In this document: one piece after another, positions 8,573 through 17,179 of the stretch
How the letters are laid out: every line of letters begins with the position of its first letter
Position numbering within the stretch: the stretch's first letter is position 1
Origin: Planctomycetota bacterium
GTDB lineage: Bacteria; Planctomycetota; Planctomycetia; Pirellulales; UBA1268
Direction of reading: 5' to 3'
Assembly (NCBI GenBank): GCA_003669605.1
Contig: QWOP01000041.1
Coordinates: forward strand, 1-32,745
Length of the DNA: 32,745 nt
Notes under the pieces: generated by a model
What the model was told of the DNA's origin: nothing
Seen by the model: only the letters and a program-made list of their open reading frames with translations
Database searches by the model: none
Translations under genes and position numbers: made by a program

Positions 8573-9561
8573 GATTCGACACTCACCCGCGGATCGACCA
8601 TGCAGTACAGGATATCGGCGAGAAACTGACCAAGGAGCGTCGCCAGGCTGAACGTCAAAGTCAGCCCCATGATGGTCGGATAGTCGCGTTCGCGGATGCT
8701 CTCGAAGAACAGCCTCCCCATGCCGGGCCAGGAGAACACCTGCTCGATGATCACCGATCCGCCGATCAATCCCGGCAGCGACAATCCCAGCAGCGTCACC
8801 AGCGGGATGAGCGTGTTGCGGAAGGCATGAAGAACGAGCACCCGCCACGGACCAGCCCCCTTGGCACGCGCGGTGCGGACATAGTCCTGGCGGATCGCCT
8901 CCTCCATGGTGGCCTTGATAAACCGACTGTCGTAGGCCAGTGCGACGTAGGTCTGGCAGACCACCGGAAGGATGGCGTGCCGGGCGATGTCGAGGACGCG
9001 GGAGGCCCATGGGGCATCGGTCGGAAGGTCGGTCATGCCAAACAGTGGCAATTCCCAGGGGGTGCCCTTGAGCCAGACGGCGAAGGTGATCTGGAGAAAA
9101 AGCGCCGCCACGAACGTGGGGAAGGAGTAGAGCACGTAGAGCAAGAGGCTGGTGAGACGCTCGTCGGGGCTGCCGCTCCGCGCCGCTGCGTAGAGCCCCA
9201 GCGGCACCGCCAGGAACCAGACAAGCGTGAATGCCGTCCCGGAGACCAGCAGCGTCGGGCCGATCCGCTCGCCGATCAGCGTCACCACCGGCTGCTTTCG
9301 GGAGATCGATCGCCCCAGATCGCCGCGGATCACATTCCCCAGCCAGAGGCGGTAGCCCTCCGGCCATGGCTTGTCGAGTCCGTAGGCTTTCTTCATCCGC
9401 TCCAGATCAGCGGGATTCTGCTTTCGGCTCGGATCGGATTCGCCGAGTTGCGACGTCAACGGCGTCCCCGGCATGTTGCGGGCCAGCCCATAGACCACGG
9501 CGGTGATCACCAGCAGCGTGAGCAGTCCGAACACGGTCCTCTGCACCAAGTAGCCTGCCAT
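8569..9561 (-). CDS. Oligopeptide/dipeptide ABC transporter permease (DppB/OppB type)
   Basis: This 330-residue inner-membrane permease has the classical DppB layout. An N-terminal helix (about 9-26) is followed by a periplasmic stretch with the family motif (YGLDKPWPEGYRLWLGNVI, then GDLGRSI). The core helices follow, with the EAA loop (EEAIRQDYVRTARAKGAG, about 218-235). The C-terminus (LLGQFLADILYCMVDPRV) is typical. The ATG at 9561 lies only 3 bases after the stop of the binding protein, and its own stop overlaps the DppC-type start. This is strong evidence for one transcript and coupled translation. Substrate class is uncertain: members carry di- and oligopeptides, nickel, or sugars. Confidence 0.92.
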   Translation of the reverse strand: MAGYLVQRTVFGLLTLLVITAVVYGLARNMPGTPLTSQLGESDPSRKQNPADLERMKKAYGLDKPWPEGYRLWLGNVIRGDLGRSISRKQPVVTLIGERIGPTLLVSGTAFTLVWFLAVPLGLYAAARSGSPDERLTSLLLYVLYSFPTFVAALFLQITFAVWLKGTPWELPLFGMTDLPTDAPWASRVLDIARHAILPVVCQTYVALAYDSRFIKATMEEAIRQDYVRTARAKGAGPWRVLVLHAFRNTLIPLVTLLGLSLPGLIGGSVIIEQVFSWPGMGRLFFESIRERDYPTIMGLTLTFSLATLLGQFLADILYCMVDPRVSVES

Positions 9562-9564
9562 CGC

Positions 9565-11508
9565 TCACTCCTGCCGCGGCCGCCACAGGCTGCGGTAACC
9601 GGGGGAATAGTGGTAGGGCCCACGGGGACTGAAGACGTAGCCACGCAGTTCCTTGGAGAATCCGTAGAAGCCATTTCGCCAGTAGAGCCAGGTGTAGGGC
9701 TGATCCTCCCAGAGGATCTCCTGGATGCGGCCGTACTTCTCCGCCCGCTTGGCACGGTCGAATTCCCGCCTCCCCTCCTCGTAGAGCTGATCGACATCAG
9801 GATTGGAATAGCCGACGTGGTTCCGCGCTTCGCCACTCTTCCAGATGTTCTCGGTGGAGTCCGGATCGGTCCCCGTCCCCCAGCCGCCGTGATAAGCCTG
9901 GAATTTTCTCTCCTGCGTGCGGTCGAGGAGCACGGTCGTCTCCAGCGGCTGGACATTCATCCGGACACCAATCTGTTCGAGGTTCTCCCGGAGGAGGTTG
10001 CAGGTGGCCACGCGGATCGACTGCTGAGCAACGAGCATCGTGAACTCCAGCGGCACCAGCCTGCCGTCGATCTCCCGGTCGCGGATGCCGTCGTTATCGG
10101 TATCGATCCACCCCGCCTCGTCGAGGAGTTGCTCCGCCTTGTCGAGATCCTGCTTGGAGGGAGCCACCTTCTTCTTGCTCGCCATCCAGGCCGCCTCGTG
10201 GAACTGACCGGTCGATGGCTGGTAGAGCCCGTGGCAGAGGTCCTTGAGCATCCGTTCGTGGTCGAAGGCGTAGGTCATCGCCCGGCGCACACGGCGATCG
10301 GCAAAGAACGGCGTCTCGACGTTCCAGGCAAAGAAGAAATTCACCCATTCCGGAGCCGTGGCCTTTGTGGAACGCTCGTAAAATTCGTCGCCTGTGCCCT
10401 GCCACTGCTCGGGGGTGAGGATCAACTCGTCGATGTCGCCGGCCTGAAGGGCCAAGAAGGCGGTGTTGGTGTCCTCGATGATCCGGAACCGCACCTCGCG
10501 GAAAAAGGGCTGCTCGCGAACCTGTTTCCCGTCCACAGTCGACCACGAATCGCGGCGCCGCAGCACGATCTGCTCCCCGCGCTTCCGCTGGGCGATCTCA
10601 TACGGGCCTCCAACCACCGGATGCTCCTCGAGCGCCACATGAGCATCGCTGTCTTTGAGGGTCGGATCGGCCTCCCAGGTCGATTCGTAGACATGCCGGG
10701 GGAGAACGGGAAAGTTGATGTTCCAGACGTTGGTGGCCAGCGATTCCTTATGAAAGAAAACGAGCGTCTGGTCGTCGTAGGCGTGGACCCCCCGCAACTG
10801 GTCGGTGCCGCTGCGGACCGCCGGCACCGGCACGCGGTTGTCCATGATCACGGTATAGGTGAAGACCACATCATGCGCGGTGATCGGCCGACCATCGCTC
10901 CACAGCAGATCGTCGCGGAGGACCACCTTGTCGAGGAGGCCATCGCTGCTGGACTGCCAACTGGCAACGGTCTCCGCCGTGGCGAAGGGCTCCATCCTCC
11001 GGTCGAACGAGAACAGTTCGAAACCGGTCAGGCCAAGGACGTCGAATTCGTTGGTGGAATTGATCATGATCGGGTTGGTGCTGTTGACGTCGCCACGGAG
11101 GTGGCGTTCGAGGCGGGCGCCGGGGTCGGCCTCGCCTGCGGCAGGCAGCCTGCCGAGCGTCGCCAGGATCGAGGCATTGGCGTCGGCAGAGTTGTTCCGC
11201 AAGGCCAAGGCCTCGGCAACGGTCACCGGGGGCGTCTCGCCGGCCTGCTCCGCACGGAGCATGACCAAGCCATCCTTTACCGGGCGGTCGACCCACTTGG
11301 CATCCCGCTCCAGAGCGTCAAACGTCGGGGGCACGAAGGAGACGTCGGGGCCCTTGGGGACGGGCTTTGCCGGCTTGGCGTCGAGTGATTCGAGGGTCAC
11401 ACCGGCAGGCAGGCCCTCGGGCCGGCGACTGCACCCGCCCGGCAGCACCGCTGCCAGACAGGCCGACACCACAAGAAACACCATCCTCTGACGGGTCTGG
11501 GATTCCAT
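9565..11508 (-). CDS. ABC transporter substrate-binding lipoprotein, family 5 (peptide/nickel class)
   Basis: This 647-residue protein captures the ligand for the importer. The N-terminus has a basic start, a hydrophobic run (MVFLVVSACLAAVLPGGC) and Cys26 as the likely lipid-anchored residue. The lipobox (PGGC) has Pro at -3, which is not the commonest form. The family 5 fold is recognisable throughout: LRDDLLWSDGRPITAHDVVF, then the VRRAMTYAFDHERML helix, the Asp-rich WIDTDNDGIRD strand-turn and a C-terminal DQPYTWLYWRNGFYG segment. It is longer than the usual 500-550 residues because of an N-terminal extension of about 100 residues. The ATG at 11508 is the first that gives a signal peptide. 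It heads the five-gene operon and has a good sigma-70-like promoter 51-80 bases upstream. Confidence 0.9.
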   Translation of the reverse strand: MESQTRQRMVFLVVSACLAAVLPGGCSRRPEGLPAGVTLESLDAKPAKPVPKGPDVSFVPPTFDALERDAKWVDRPVKDGLVMLRAEQAGETPPVTVAEALALRNNSADANASILATLGRLPAAGEADPGARLERHLRGDVNSTNPIMINSTNEFDVLGLTGFELFSFDRRMEPFATAETVASWQSSSDGLLDKVVLRDDLLWSDGRPITAHDVVFTYTVIMDNRVPVPAVRSGTDQLRGVHAYDDQTLVFFHKESLATNVWNINFPVLPRHVYESTWEADPTLKDSDAHVALEEHPVVGGPYEIAQRKRGEQIVLRRRDSWSTVDGKQVREQPFFREVRFRIIEDTNTAFLALQAGDIDELILTPEQWQGTGDEFYERSTKATAPEWVNFFFAWNVETPFFADRRVRRAMTYAFDHERMLKDLCHGLYQPSTGQFHEAAWMASKKKVAPSKQDLDKAEQLLDEAGWIDTDNDGIRDREIDGRLVPLEFTMLVAQQSIRVATCNLLRENLEQIGVRMNVQPLETTVLLDRTQERKFQAYHGGWGTGTDPDSTENIWKSGEARNHVGYSNPDVDQLYEEGRREFDRAKRAEKYGRIQEILWEDQPYTWLYWRNGFYGFSKELRGYVFSPRGPYHYSPGYRSLWRPRQE

Positions 11509-11558
11509 GGGGCTTTCCGGCTGGGGAGCGAGGCGTCTGTTCCGACCCGGAACCGACG

Positions 11559-11588
11559 ATGCTACGGGCCACGGCGCGGCGCGGTCAA
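11559..11588 (-). promoter_or_regulatory. Candidate sigma-70-type promoter of the ABC importer operon
   Basis: On the minus strand TTGACC (11588-11583; 5 of 6 to the -35 consensus) is followed after 18 bases by TAGCAT (11564-11559; 4 of 6 to the -10 consensus). The predicted start of transcription lies about 45 bases before the binding-protein ATG. The site lies in the 128-base gap after ribBA, so the importer may have its own promoter even though ribBA is transcribed in the same direction. Confidence 0.4.
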
Positions 11589-11636
11589 CCAATGCCTGGC
11601 GAGCGAGCTCCCCGTACAGGCACCACCACCGCAGGT

Positions 11637-12845
11637 TTACTCCGGGAACTGGTGCCCCATCTTCTCCCGCTTCGTTGCCAAGTAGCGCTGATTGAATTCG
11701 TGGACCGGCGGGAGGATCGGCACCTGATCGACCACCTCCAGATCAAAGCCGCCGTAGATGAAGGCGTCGGTCTTCTTCGGATTGTTGGTGAGCAGGCGGA
11801 CCCGCCGCAGGCCAAGGTCCTTGAGGATCTGGATACCAACTCCGTAATCGCGGGCATCGGCCTTGTAGCCGAGGGCGAGGTTGGCCTCGACGGTGTCGAG
11901 CCCCTTGTCTTGCAGCGCGTAGGCGCGGATCTTCTCCACCAATCCGATCCCCCGCCCCTCCTGCGGCAGGTAGACGACCACCCCCACTCCCTCGCGGCCA
12001 ATTGTCTCGAGCGCCATGTGCAACTGGTCGCCGCAGTCACACCGCAGGCTGTCGAGCAAATCACCGGTGAAGCAGGAAGAGTGGAGCCTGACGAGCGGAT
12101 CGGTGGCAGTGGCAGGGTCGCCCAACACCAGCACGATCGGCTGCTGGGCCTCGAATTTCACCCCATAGGCAATGACCCGAAATCGTCCCCACTTCGTGGG
12201 CAAGTCGGCCTCGGCGATCCGTTCCACGAGTTTCTCGCGGGTCCGGCGGTGGCGGATCAACTGCTCGATGGAGATGATCTCCAGGCCGTGCTCGCGGGCC
12301 ATGCCATGGAGCCGGGCCCGGTCGGCCCGATTGCCCTCGTCGTCGAGGACCTCGCAGAGCACGCCGGCGGGGACCATTCCCGCCATCCTCGCCAGATCGA
12401 TCGCCGCCTCGGTGTGGCCAGCGCGGCGGAGCACGCCCCCCTCCTTGGCGACCAGCGGGAAGAGATGACCGGGACGGACAAAATCGGTCGGCCGGGCGGC
12501 GGGATCGAGGATCGCTTTGATGGTCGTCGCCCGCTCCCCCGCCGTGATCCCGGTCCGGGCACTGACGTGGTCCACCGGCACGGTATAGGCAGTTCCCAGC
12601 GGGGTGGAGTTGGTTTCCACCATCATTGGGAGTTCGAGTCGAGAGGCCATCTCCGGCAGAATCGGCATGCACACCTGCCCGCGGCCGTGACGGATCATGA
12701 AATTCACCACCTCGGTCGTCGCCGCCTCGGCAGCACAGACGAAGTCCCCTTCGTTCTCCCGATCCTCGGCGTCGACGACAACGATCACCGCCCCGCGGCG
12801 AAAGGCGGCAACGGCGGCTTCAATCGTGGAAAATCCTTCCGGCAT
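11637..12845 (-). CDS. ribBA: Bifunctional 3,4-dihydroxy-2-butanone 4-phosphate synthase / GTP cyclohydrolase II
   Basis: This 402-residue cytoplasmic enzyme makes both precursors of riboflavin. The N-terminal RibB half (about 1-200) turns ribulose 5-phosphate into dihydroxybutanone phosphate. It shows the acidic metal/substrate loop DAEDRENEGDF (25-35), RPGHLFPL and HTEAAIDLARMAG (144-156). The C-terminal RibA half (about 205-402) opens GTP. Its zinc ligands are Cys258, Cys269 and Cys271 (SSCFTGDLLDSLRCDCGDQ), with QEGRGIG (295-301) and the LLTNNPKK nucleotide-binding end. Both halves look complete, so the protein should be bifunctional. It is not followed by other rib genes. A perfect TATAAT lies 55 bases upstream of the ATG. 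I see no FMN riboswitch in the leader. Confidence 0.96.
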   Translation of the reverse strand: MPEGFSTIEAAVAAFRRGAVIVVVDAEDRENEGDFVCAAEAATTEVVNFMIRHGRGQVCMPILPEMASRLELPMMVETNSTPLGTAYTVPVDHVSARTGITAGERATTIKAILDPAARPTDFVRPGHLFPLVAKEGGVLRRAGHTEAAIDLARMAGMVPAGVLCEVLDDEGNRADRARLHGMAREHGLEIISIEQLIRHRRTREKLVERIAEADLPTKWGRFRVIAYGVKFEAQQPIVLVLGDPATATDPLVRLHSSCFTGDLLDSLRCDCGDQLHMALETIGREGVGVVVYLPQEGRGIGLVEKIRAYALQDKGLDTVEANLALGYKADARDYGVGIQILKDLGLRRVRLLTNNPKKTDAFIYGGFDLEVVDQVPILPPVHEFNQRYLATKREKMGHQFPE

Positions 12846-12899
12846 GGCAGGGTCCTAGGGGGATCCACTCAAGGCAACGGCAGCGGGAACGCCACCTTG

Positions 12900-12905
12900 A
12901 TTATA
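12900..12905 (-). promoter_or_regulatory. Candidate -10 element of ribBA
   Basis: The minus strand reads TATAAT at 12905-12900, a perfect -10 hexamer in an otherwise very GC-rich region, 55 bases before the ribBA start. The sequence 17 bases further upstream (CCAGAC) is a poor -35 element, so the call rests mainly on the -10 match and its place. Confidence 0.35.
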
Positions 12906-12941
12906 GGATGGACCGTGAGGGAGTCTGGACCCTCCCCCGCC

Positions 12942-12960
12942 CACGGCCGTGAGCGGCCGC
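12942..12960. repeat. Two adjacent perfect palindromes in the ribBA divergent region
   Basis: CACGGCCGTG (12942-12951) and GCGGCCGC (12953-12960) are both perfect palindromes, one base apart. Together they can also pair as CGGCCG-TGAG-CGGCCG. They lie between ribBA and the divergent unknown gene, 24-42 bases before the latter's GTG. A regulator site or a leader hairpin is possible. High GC makes chance palindromes of this length more likely. Confidence 0.35.
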
Positions 12961-12983
12961 ATTTCCCCTGGGGGTAGACCGGC

Positions 12984-13838
12984 GTGCTCGACCGCGAAGA
13001 ACATATCGAACAGGCGCACCTGTTCCGCGTCTTCGGAGAGCGGATGGAGGCCGGGATCGCCTCCCAGGAAGCTCTGGTGTCGATCGGCCAGGAGGTGCTG
13101 GCAACCACCAAACTGCCGATGGCGATCGACTACTTGGTGGCCGAACTGAAGCTCTTCGGCACCATCTCCACCGCCATGTCGCGGCTGCCGCACTACTTCA
13201 CCCCCTTCCAAACCTTCGTCATCGACCGCGCCGAACAGGAGGGGGGCCGGTTTGACATGCGCACGGCGCTTGCGATCCTGGAGCGGGAGGCGACCTACCG
13301 TGCCGCGGGGGCCACGCCGCAGGGGCTCTTCTTCTACCGCTTCGAATGCCTGTCGCGGAACCGGCTCGACTACGGCCAGGGGCTCGATGCCGTGGCCATC
13401 GACGACATCTTCGATGACGAATGGAAGTCGTGGATCCGCACCGTGGGCCGGCAGGTCGGGCTCATCGATCTTGGCGACTTGGTCTGCGTCCGCAGCCCGG
13501 AGTACTGGAGGCTGGAGAAACGGGGGGCGCTTCTGGCCGGCCGCGAGGCCACCGGCCCCGACCGGGTGATCCTCTTCGGCGAGAAAGAGGGGCGGATCGC
13601 ACGGGCCAACCGGGGCAAAGACCCGCTGTTTCTTTTTTCAGCCCTCCAGCGGCAACTCGGCTACCCCGCCGTGCCCAGACCCACACCCGCCACATCCCCC
13701 ACAGAATCGCCGGCGCTGCTGGCCCGCCGTCTGCAACGGCTGGAGCTGCGCGTCAAGTTGCTCGAGGAGGAGGCCCGGGGGGGCATCGACCTCTCCAAAT
13801 TTGATCCGAAGAATTTCCAGTCACCGCCGGGTGAATAA
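12984..13838 (+). CDS. Conserved-type protein of unknown function, with a C-terminal coiled coil
   Basis: This 284-residue, probably cytoplasmic protein has no signal peptide or membrane helix. The first 230 residues look globular (LPHYFTPFQTFVIDRAEQEG, then AILEREATYRAAGATPQGLFFYRFECLSRNR). The C-terminus is a short charged coiled coil (LLARRLQRLELRVKLLEEEA) followed by DLSKFDPKNF. I do not recognise the family. The start is the GTG at 12984 with GGGGGT upstream. That G-run lies inside a CCCCTGGGG hairpin, which may limit ribosome access. The stop overlaps the start of glycerate kinase (TAATG), so the two are almost certainly translated together. This suggests a link to glycerate metabolism, or only co-expression. 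Confidence 0.8.
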   Translation: MLDREEHIEQAHLFRVFGERMEAGIASQEALVSIGQEVLATTKLPMAIDYLVAELKLFGTISTAMSRLPHYFTPFQTFVIDRAEQEGGRFDMRTALAILEREATYRAAGATPQGLFFYRFECLSRNRLDYGQGLDAVAIDDIFDDEWKSWIRTVGRQVGLIDLGDLVCVRSPEYWRLEKRGALLAGREATGPDRVILFGEKEGRIARANRGKDPLFLFSALQRQLGYPAVPRPTPATSPTESPALLARRLQRLELRVKLLEEEARGGIDLSKFDPKNFQSPPGE

Positions 13839-15211
13839 TGGCCACTCAGACCGTCGCCCGCGCCGACGCGGAGCAGATCTGGCAGGCGGCGATCAACGCA
13901 GTCGATCCGCAACGACTGCTCGCCGCGGCCCCCGCCGATCTCCTCGGGCCGTTGCCGGCGGGCAGGGTGGTCGTCGTCGGTGCCGGCAAGGCGGCCGCGG
14001 GGATGGCCGCGGGGATCGCAGCGAACCTCCGGCAGCGTGGGTTGCCGCCGGAACGGCTGGCGGGGCTTGTAAGCGTGCCGGCGGGTTGCGGAAGGCGGAT
14101 CGAGAGGATTGAAGTCCGCCAGACAAGACCAGCCGGCGCCAACCTGCCGACACCGCAGGTGGTGACGACGACGGCGGAGATGCTTGTCCAACTCGGCAGC
14201 CTCGGCCCCGACGACTTGGCCGTTGCCCTGATCACCGGCGGCGGGTCGGCGCTGCTGGCGGCGCCACGCGTCGGCGTCACCCTCGAGGACAAAATCGCGG
14301 TGGCTCGGTTTCTCTCCGCACGTGGCGCCGGGATTGTCGAATTAAACACCGTCCGCCGGGCAGCGAGCGCCGTGAAGGCCGGTGGCCTGGCACGCGCTAG
14401 CACCGCCGGCAGGCTCGTGGTGCTTGTCCTCTCTGACGTCATCGGCGATCCGCTCGATCTCATTGCCTCGGGGCCCTGCATGCCGACCCCTGCCAATCCA
14501 CAGGCGGCCCTCGACGTGCTCCAGCGTTTCGGTGCCATCGCGGCCGGGATCGCGCCGCGGCTGGTCGATCTCCTCAACGAAGACATCGCCTCCGGATGCT
14601 GCCTGCCCAGCGGCGCCGGCAGCGGCCCAGATTGGACGACGCCTTTCGGTTGCCATGTCGAGCACCGGATCGTGGGGAACAACGACACCGCTGTCGATGC
14701 GGCCGTCGCCAAGGCCCAGCGCCTCGGCTACGAAGTCAGCGTGCAACACGCTCTGGCCGGCGGCGGCCCGGAGACGCACGGGGCGCGAGTCGTGGGGATC
14801 CGCCTCGCGGCACAGGCCCGCGCGCTAGCCCGCGCCACGCAGGCCGATCGACGTCTGCGGGCGGGCATCGAAGGCGGCGAGGCGACTGTCGCCCTCCCGC
14901 CAGACCATGGACTCGGGGGCCGCAACCAGCAGACCGTGCTCGAAACCGTGGTGGCCCTCGAGGGCGACTGGCCCGCGGGCCTCGTTGTGGCAAGCGTCGG
15001 CACCGATGGTGAGGACGGCCCCACCGACGCTGCCGGCGGGGTCATTGACGCGGCCGTGGCGGCCCACCTCGGCGCCGAGCCACAGGCCGCCAGCCAGGCC
15101 ATCAGTCGCTGTGATTCGCTTCCGCTCCTCGAGCGTGCCGGTGGCCTCATACGAACCGGCCCCACCGGCACGAATGTCGCCGACGTGCGGATCGTGCTGG
15201 TCCGGCCATGA
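13838..15211 (+). CDS. Glycerate 2-kinase (MOFRL family, GckA/TtuD type)
   Basis: This 457-residue cytoplasmic enzyme phosphorylates D-glycerate to 2-phosphoglycerate with ATP, feeding glycolysis from the glyoxylate/hydroxypyruvate route. The N-terminal DUF4147 Rossmann domain has VVVVGAGKAAAGMA (from about 44), ITGGGSALLAAP (132-143) and VLSDVIGDPLDLIASGP. The C-terminal MOFRL domain has GGRNQQ and SVGTDGEDGPTDAAGG (386-401). Length and motifs match the family. The ATG shares a base with the stop of the upstream unknown gene. It converges on the hydroxypyruvate-isomerase-type gene, whose product is one or two steps away in the same pathway. Some planctomycete enzymes of this family are annotated only as DUF4147 proteins. 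Confidence 0.9.
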   Translation: MATQTVARADAEQIWQAAINAVDPQRLLAAAPADLLGPLPAGRVVVVGAGKAAAGMAAGIAANLRQRGLPPERLAGLVSVPAGCGRRIERIEVRQTRPAGANLPTPQVVTTTAEMLVQLGSLGPDDLAVALITGGGSALLAAPRVGVTLEDKIAVARFLSARGAGIVELNTVRRAASAVKAGGLARASTAGRLVVLVLSDVIGDPLDLIASGPCMPTPANPQAALDVLQRFGAIAAGIAPRLVDLLNEDIASGCCLPSGAGSGPDWTTPFGCHVEHRIVGNNDTAVDAAVAKAQRLGYEVSVQHALAGGGPETHGARVVGIRLAAQARALARATQADRRLRAGIEGGEATVALPPDHGLGGRNQQTVLETVVALEGDWPAGLVVASVGTDGEDGPTDAAGGVIDAAVAAHLGAEPQAASQAISRCDSLPLLERAGGLIRTGPTGTNVADVRIVLVRP

Positions 15212-15223
15212 GGCGATGCCTCC

Positions 15224-16048
15224 TCAGACGTCACAGAGGCTGACTGCCTGCTTCAGGCCAGACAGCGCGTCGCGGGTGGGGATGAATTCGTGTCCCACCC
15301 AGCCCTTGTACCCGAGTTCGACCAGCTTCCGCATGATCGGCGGGAAGTTGATCTCCTGATTGTCGTCGAGTTCCGCGCGGCCAGGGTTGCCAGCGGTGTG
15401 GATGTGGCCGATGACATCCTTGCACTCCTCCAGCCGACGGATCACATCGCCGTTCATCACCTGGACGTGGTAGATGTCGAAGAGAAGTTTCACGCGCGGC
15501 GAGCCGACGCGGCGGCAGATGTTGGCCACATAGTCGATGTCGTCGCCTTGATAGCCGGGGTGGCCCTTCATCGGATGGCTGCCATCACGGGTGTTGAGGT
15601 GTTCAAGACAGATCGTGACCCCCTGCTTCTCCGCGTGGGCGGCGATCGCCTTCAGCCCCTTGACGCAGTTGTCGGCCCCCTCCTCGAGCGAGATCTCGCC
15701 ACTGGTGGGATCGTCGGCGTCGCGCCACTTGTAGCCAGTAAAGGCGATCACGGCCGGCATGCCGGCAGCCGCACAGCCGTCGATCGTCTTCGAGGTCCGC
15801 TCGATCACCTCCGGCTGGTAGACCGGATTGTTGAAGCCGCGCATGAAGGGCGCCCCAGGCATCCCGTTGGCGGCAAGCGCGCAGGTAAGGCCGTGCTTTT
15901 TCAGCGTCGGGAAGGCGTCGGGTTCGAGGATCTCAATCGACGTGCAGCCGAGGTCTTTGGCCACCTTGCACATCGTCTCGAGGTCCCACTTGTCGCCGGC
16001 GATGTTGTAGCACCAGTAGACGAGCGAGTGATTGATATGGCCCAGCAT
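15224..16048 (-). CDS. hyi: Hydroxypyruvate isomerase / sugar phosphate isomerase-epimerase family TIM barrel
   Basis: This 274-residue enzyme of the xylose-isomerase-like barrel family interconverts hydroxypyruvate and tartronate semialdehyde if it is a true Hyi. The metal-binding set is in place: Glu149 (ICLEHLNT), Asp191 (LLFDIYHVQ), His217 (GHIHTAGNPGR) and Glu254 (VGHEFIP). The HLNTRDGSHPMKGHPGYQG segment is close to the Hyi signature. No signal peptide is present, so it acts in the cytoplasm. GGAGAG lies 6 bases before the ATG at 16048. Its tail-to-tail neighbour, with 12 bases between the stops, is glycerate 2-kinase; the two would link glyoxylate-derived C3 acids to glycolysis. Other epimerases of this superfamily remain possible. 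Confidence 0.82.
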   Translation of the reverse strand: MLGHINHSLVYWCYNIAGDKWDLETMCKVAKDLGCTSIEILEPDAFPTLKKHGLTCALAANGMPGAPFMRGFNNPVYQPEVIERTSKTIDGCAAAGMPAVIAFTGYKWRDADDPTSGEISLEEGADNCVKGLKAIAAHAEKQGVTICLEHLNTRDGSHPMKGHPGYQGDDIDYVANICRRVGSPRVKLLFDIYHVQVMNGDVIRRLEECKDVIGHIHTAGNPGRAELDDNQEINFPPIMRKLVELGYKGWVGHEFIPTRDALSGLKQAVSLCDV

Positions 16049-16188
16049 GTGTGGCTCTCCGGAAGGCGTGTCGATGGTTGGTGGTCGGGTCGCGTTGACC
16101 GGCAGCCGTGCCGCCGCCGGAGTCGCCCCCTTGAGACCACGGCCGAGGCTACACTACCACCTGTCCAGCCACTCCGGAAGCGTCCTCC

Positions 16189-17178
16189 ATGCCTCCCCAC
16201 GCGCGTTCGTTGTCTGCCGCTCTCTTCTCGCGTTCGGCCCTGTCGCTCCTCGCCGCCACGGCCCTCCTCCCGACAGCCTGGCTGGCCGCCGCCGCGGCCC
16301 CCGGTCCGGTTTCGTGGTCGCTCCGCGCAGGCGACCGCGTCGTCCTGCTGGGCGACACGGTCATCGAGCGCGAGGGGGAGAGTGGCGCGATTGAGACGGC
16401 GCTGGTCGCCATGCATCCAGGCGCCAACCTCACCTTTCGCAACCTCGGCTGGAGCGGCGACACGGTGTGGGCCGAGTCGCGGGGGGTGTTTGACGCCCCG
16501 TCGGCCGGCTACGCGCGGATGATCGATGTCGTCCGCGGTCAAAAGCCCACCGTCGTGATCGTGGCTTACGGCCGCAACGAATCGTTGGCCGGCGCTGCCG
16601 GTCTTGAGCCGTTCCGAAAGCAACTCGATCGCCTCTGCGACGACCTCCAAAGGCCGACCCCCGCCGAGGGAGACGCAGCGGACGCTGCTCCCCGTCTCGT
16701 TCTGGTCACTCCGCCGCCACTGGAAGGGGTGTCGCCGCTCAAGGCTGCCGCCGCCTTGGCGCGCAACCAGACCCTTGCCGACTACGCCGCCGCGATCCGC
16801 ACGGTAGCGGCTGCCAGGGGCACGGGAATCGTCGATCTGTTCGCGGAGGTGGCCGACAAGCTCCCCGCCGGGGCCCACCTCACCGAAAACGGCGTCCACC
16901 TCAGTGACGCTGGCTACGGCGCCGCTGCCGCGGTCTTCGCCGACTCCTGCGGCCAGCCGCTGTCGGGCGACTTCGCCAGCCGCACCACCGCCATCCGGGA
17001 CGCGGTCAACAAGAAGAACCGGCTCTTCTTCCACAGTTGGCGCCCCGCCAACGAGACCTATCTCTTCCTCTTCCGCCGCCATGAACAGGGGAACAACGCC
17101 ATCGAGATCCCGCAGTTCGACCCGCTCGTGGAAGCGGCCGAGGCGACGGTGCGGGAATTGGCCAGGGAGTCACGCTGA
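16189..17178 (+). CDS. Secreted SGNH/GDSL-hydrolase-like protein lacking the usual Ser nucleophile
   Basis: This 329-residue exported protein has a signal peptide (about 1-37, ending AWLAAAAA). SGNH blocks are recognisable: block I VVLLGDT (51-57), block II NLGWSGDTV (Gly90), block III YGRNES (Asn130) and block V ENGVHLSDAGY (His237). In block I the nucleophilic Ser of GDS is Thr57, and in block V the Asp of DxxH is Asn234. It is therefore either an unusual hydrolase or a binding domain. The family is usually an esterase or carbohydrate deacetylase. GGAAG lies 8 bases before the ATG. The PVC cytochrome gene starts one base after its stop, so the two are co-transcribed and probably work together outside the cell. 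Confidence 0.82.
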   Translation: MPPHARSLSAALFSRSALSLLAATALLPTAWLAAAAAPGPVSWSLRAGDRVVLLGDTVIEREGESGAIETALVAMHPGANLTFRNLGWSGDTVWAESRGVFDAPSAGYARMIDVVRGQKPTVVIVAYGRNESLAGAAGLEPFRKQLDRLCDDLQRPTPAEGDAADAAPRLVLVTPPPLEGVSPLKAAAALARNQTLADYAAAIRTVAAARGTGIVDLFAEVADKLPAGAHLTENGVHLSDAGYGAAAAVFADSCGQPLSGDFASRTTAIRDAVNKKNRLFFHSWRPANETYLFLFRRHEQGNNAIEIPQFDPLVEAAEATVRELARESR

Positions 17179-17179
17179 C

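Noticed and set aside
8827..11388. Very long plus-strand frame (853 codons) opposite the importer genes
   Set aside because: It lies antisense to the clearly recognised DppB-type permease and binding protein; long antisense frames are expected in GC-rich DNA.
12846..12983. FMN riboswitch upstream of ribBA
   Set aside because: None of the conserved FMN-riboswitch segments could be found in the leader on the minus strand.
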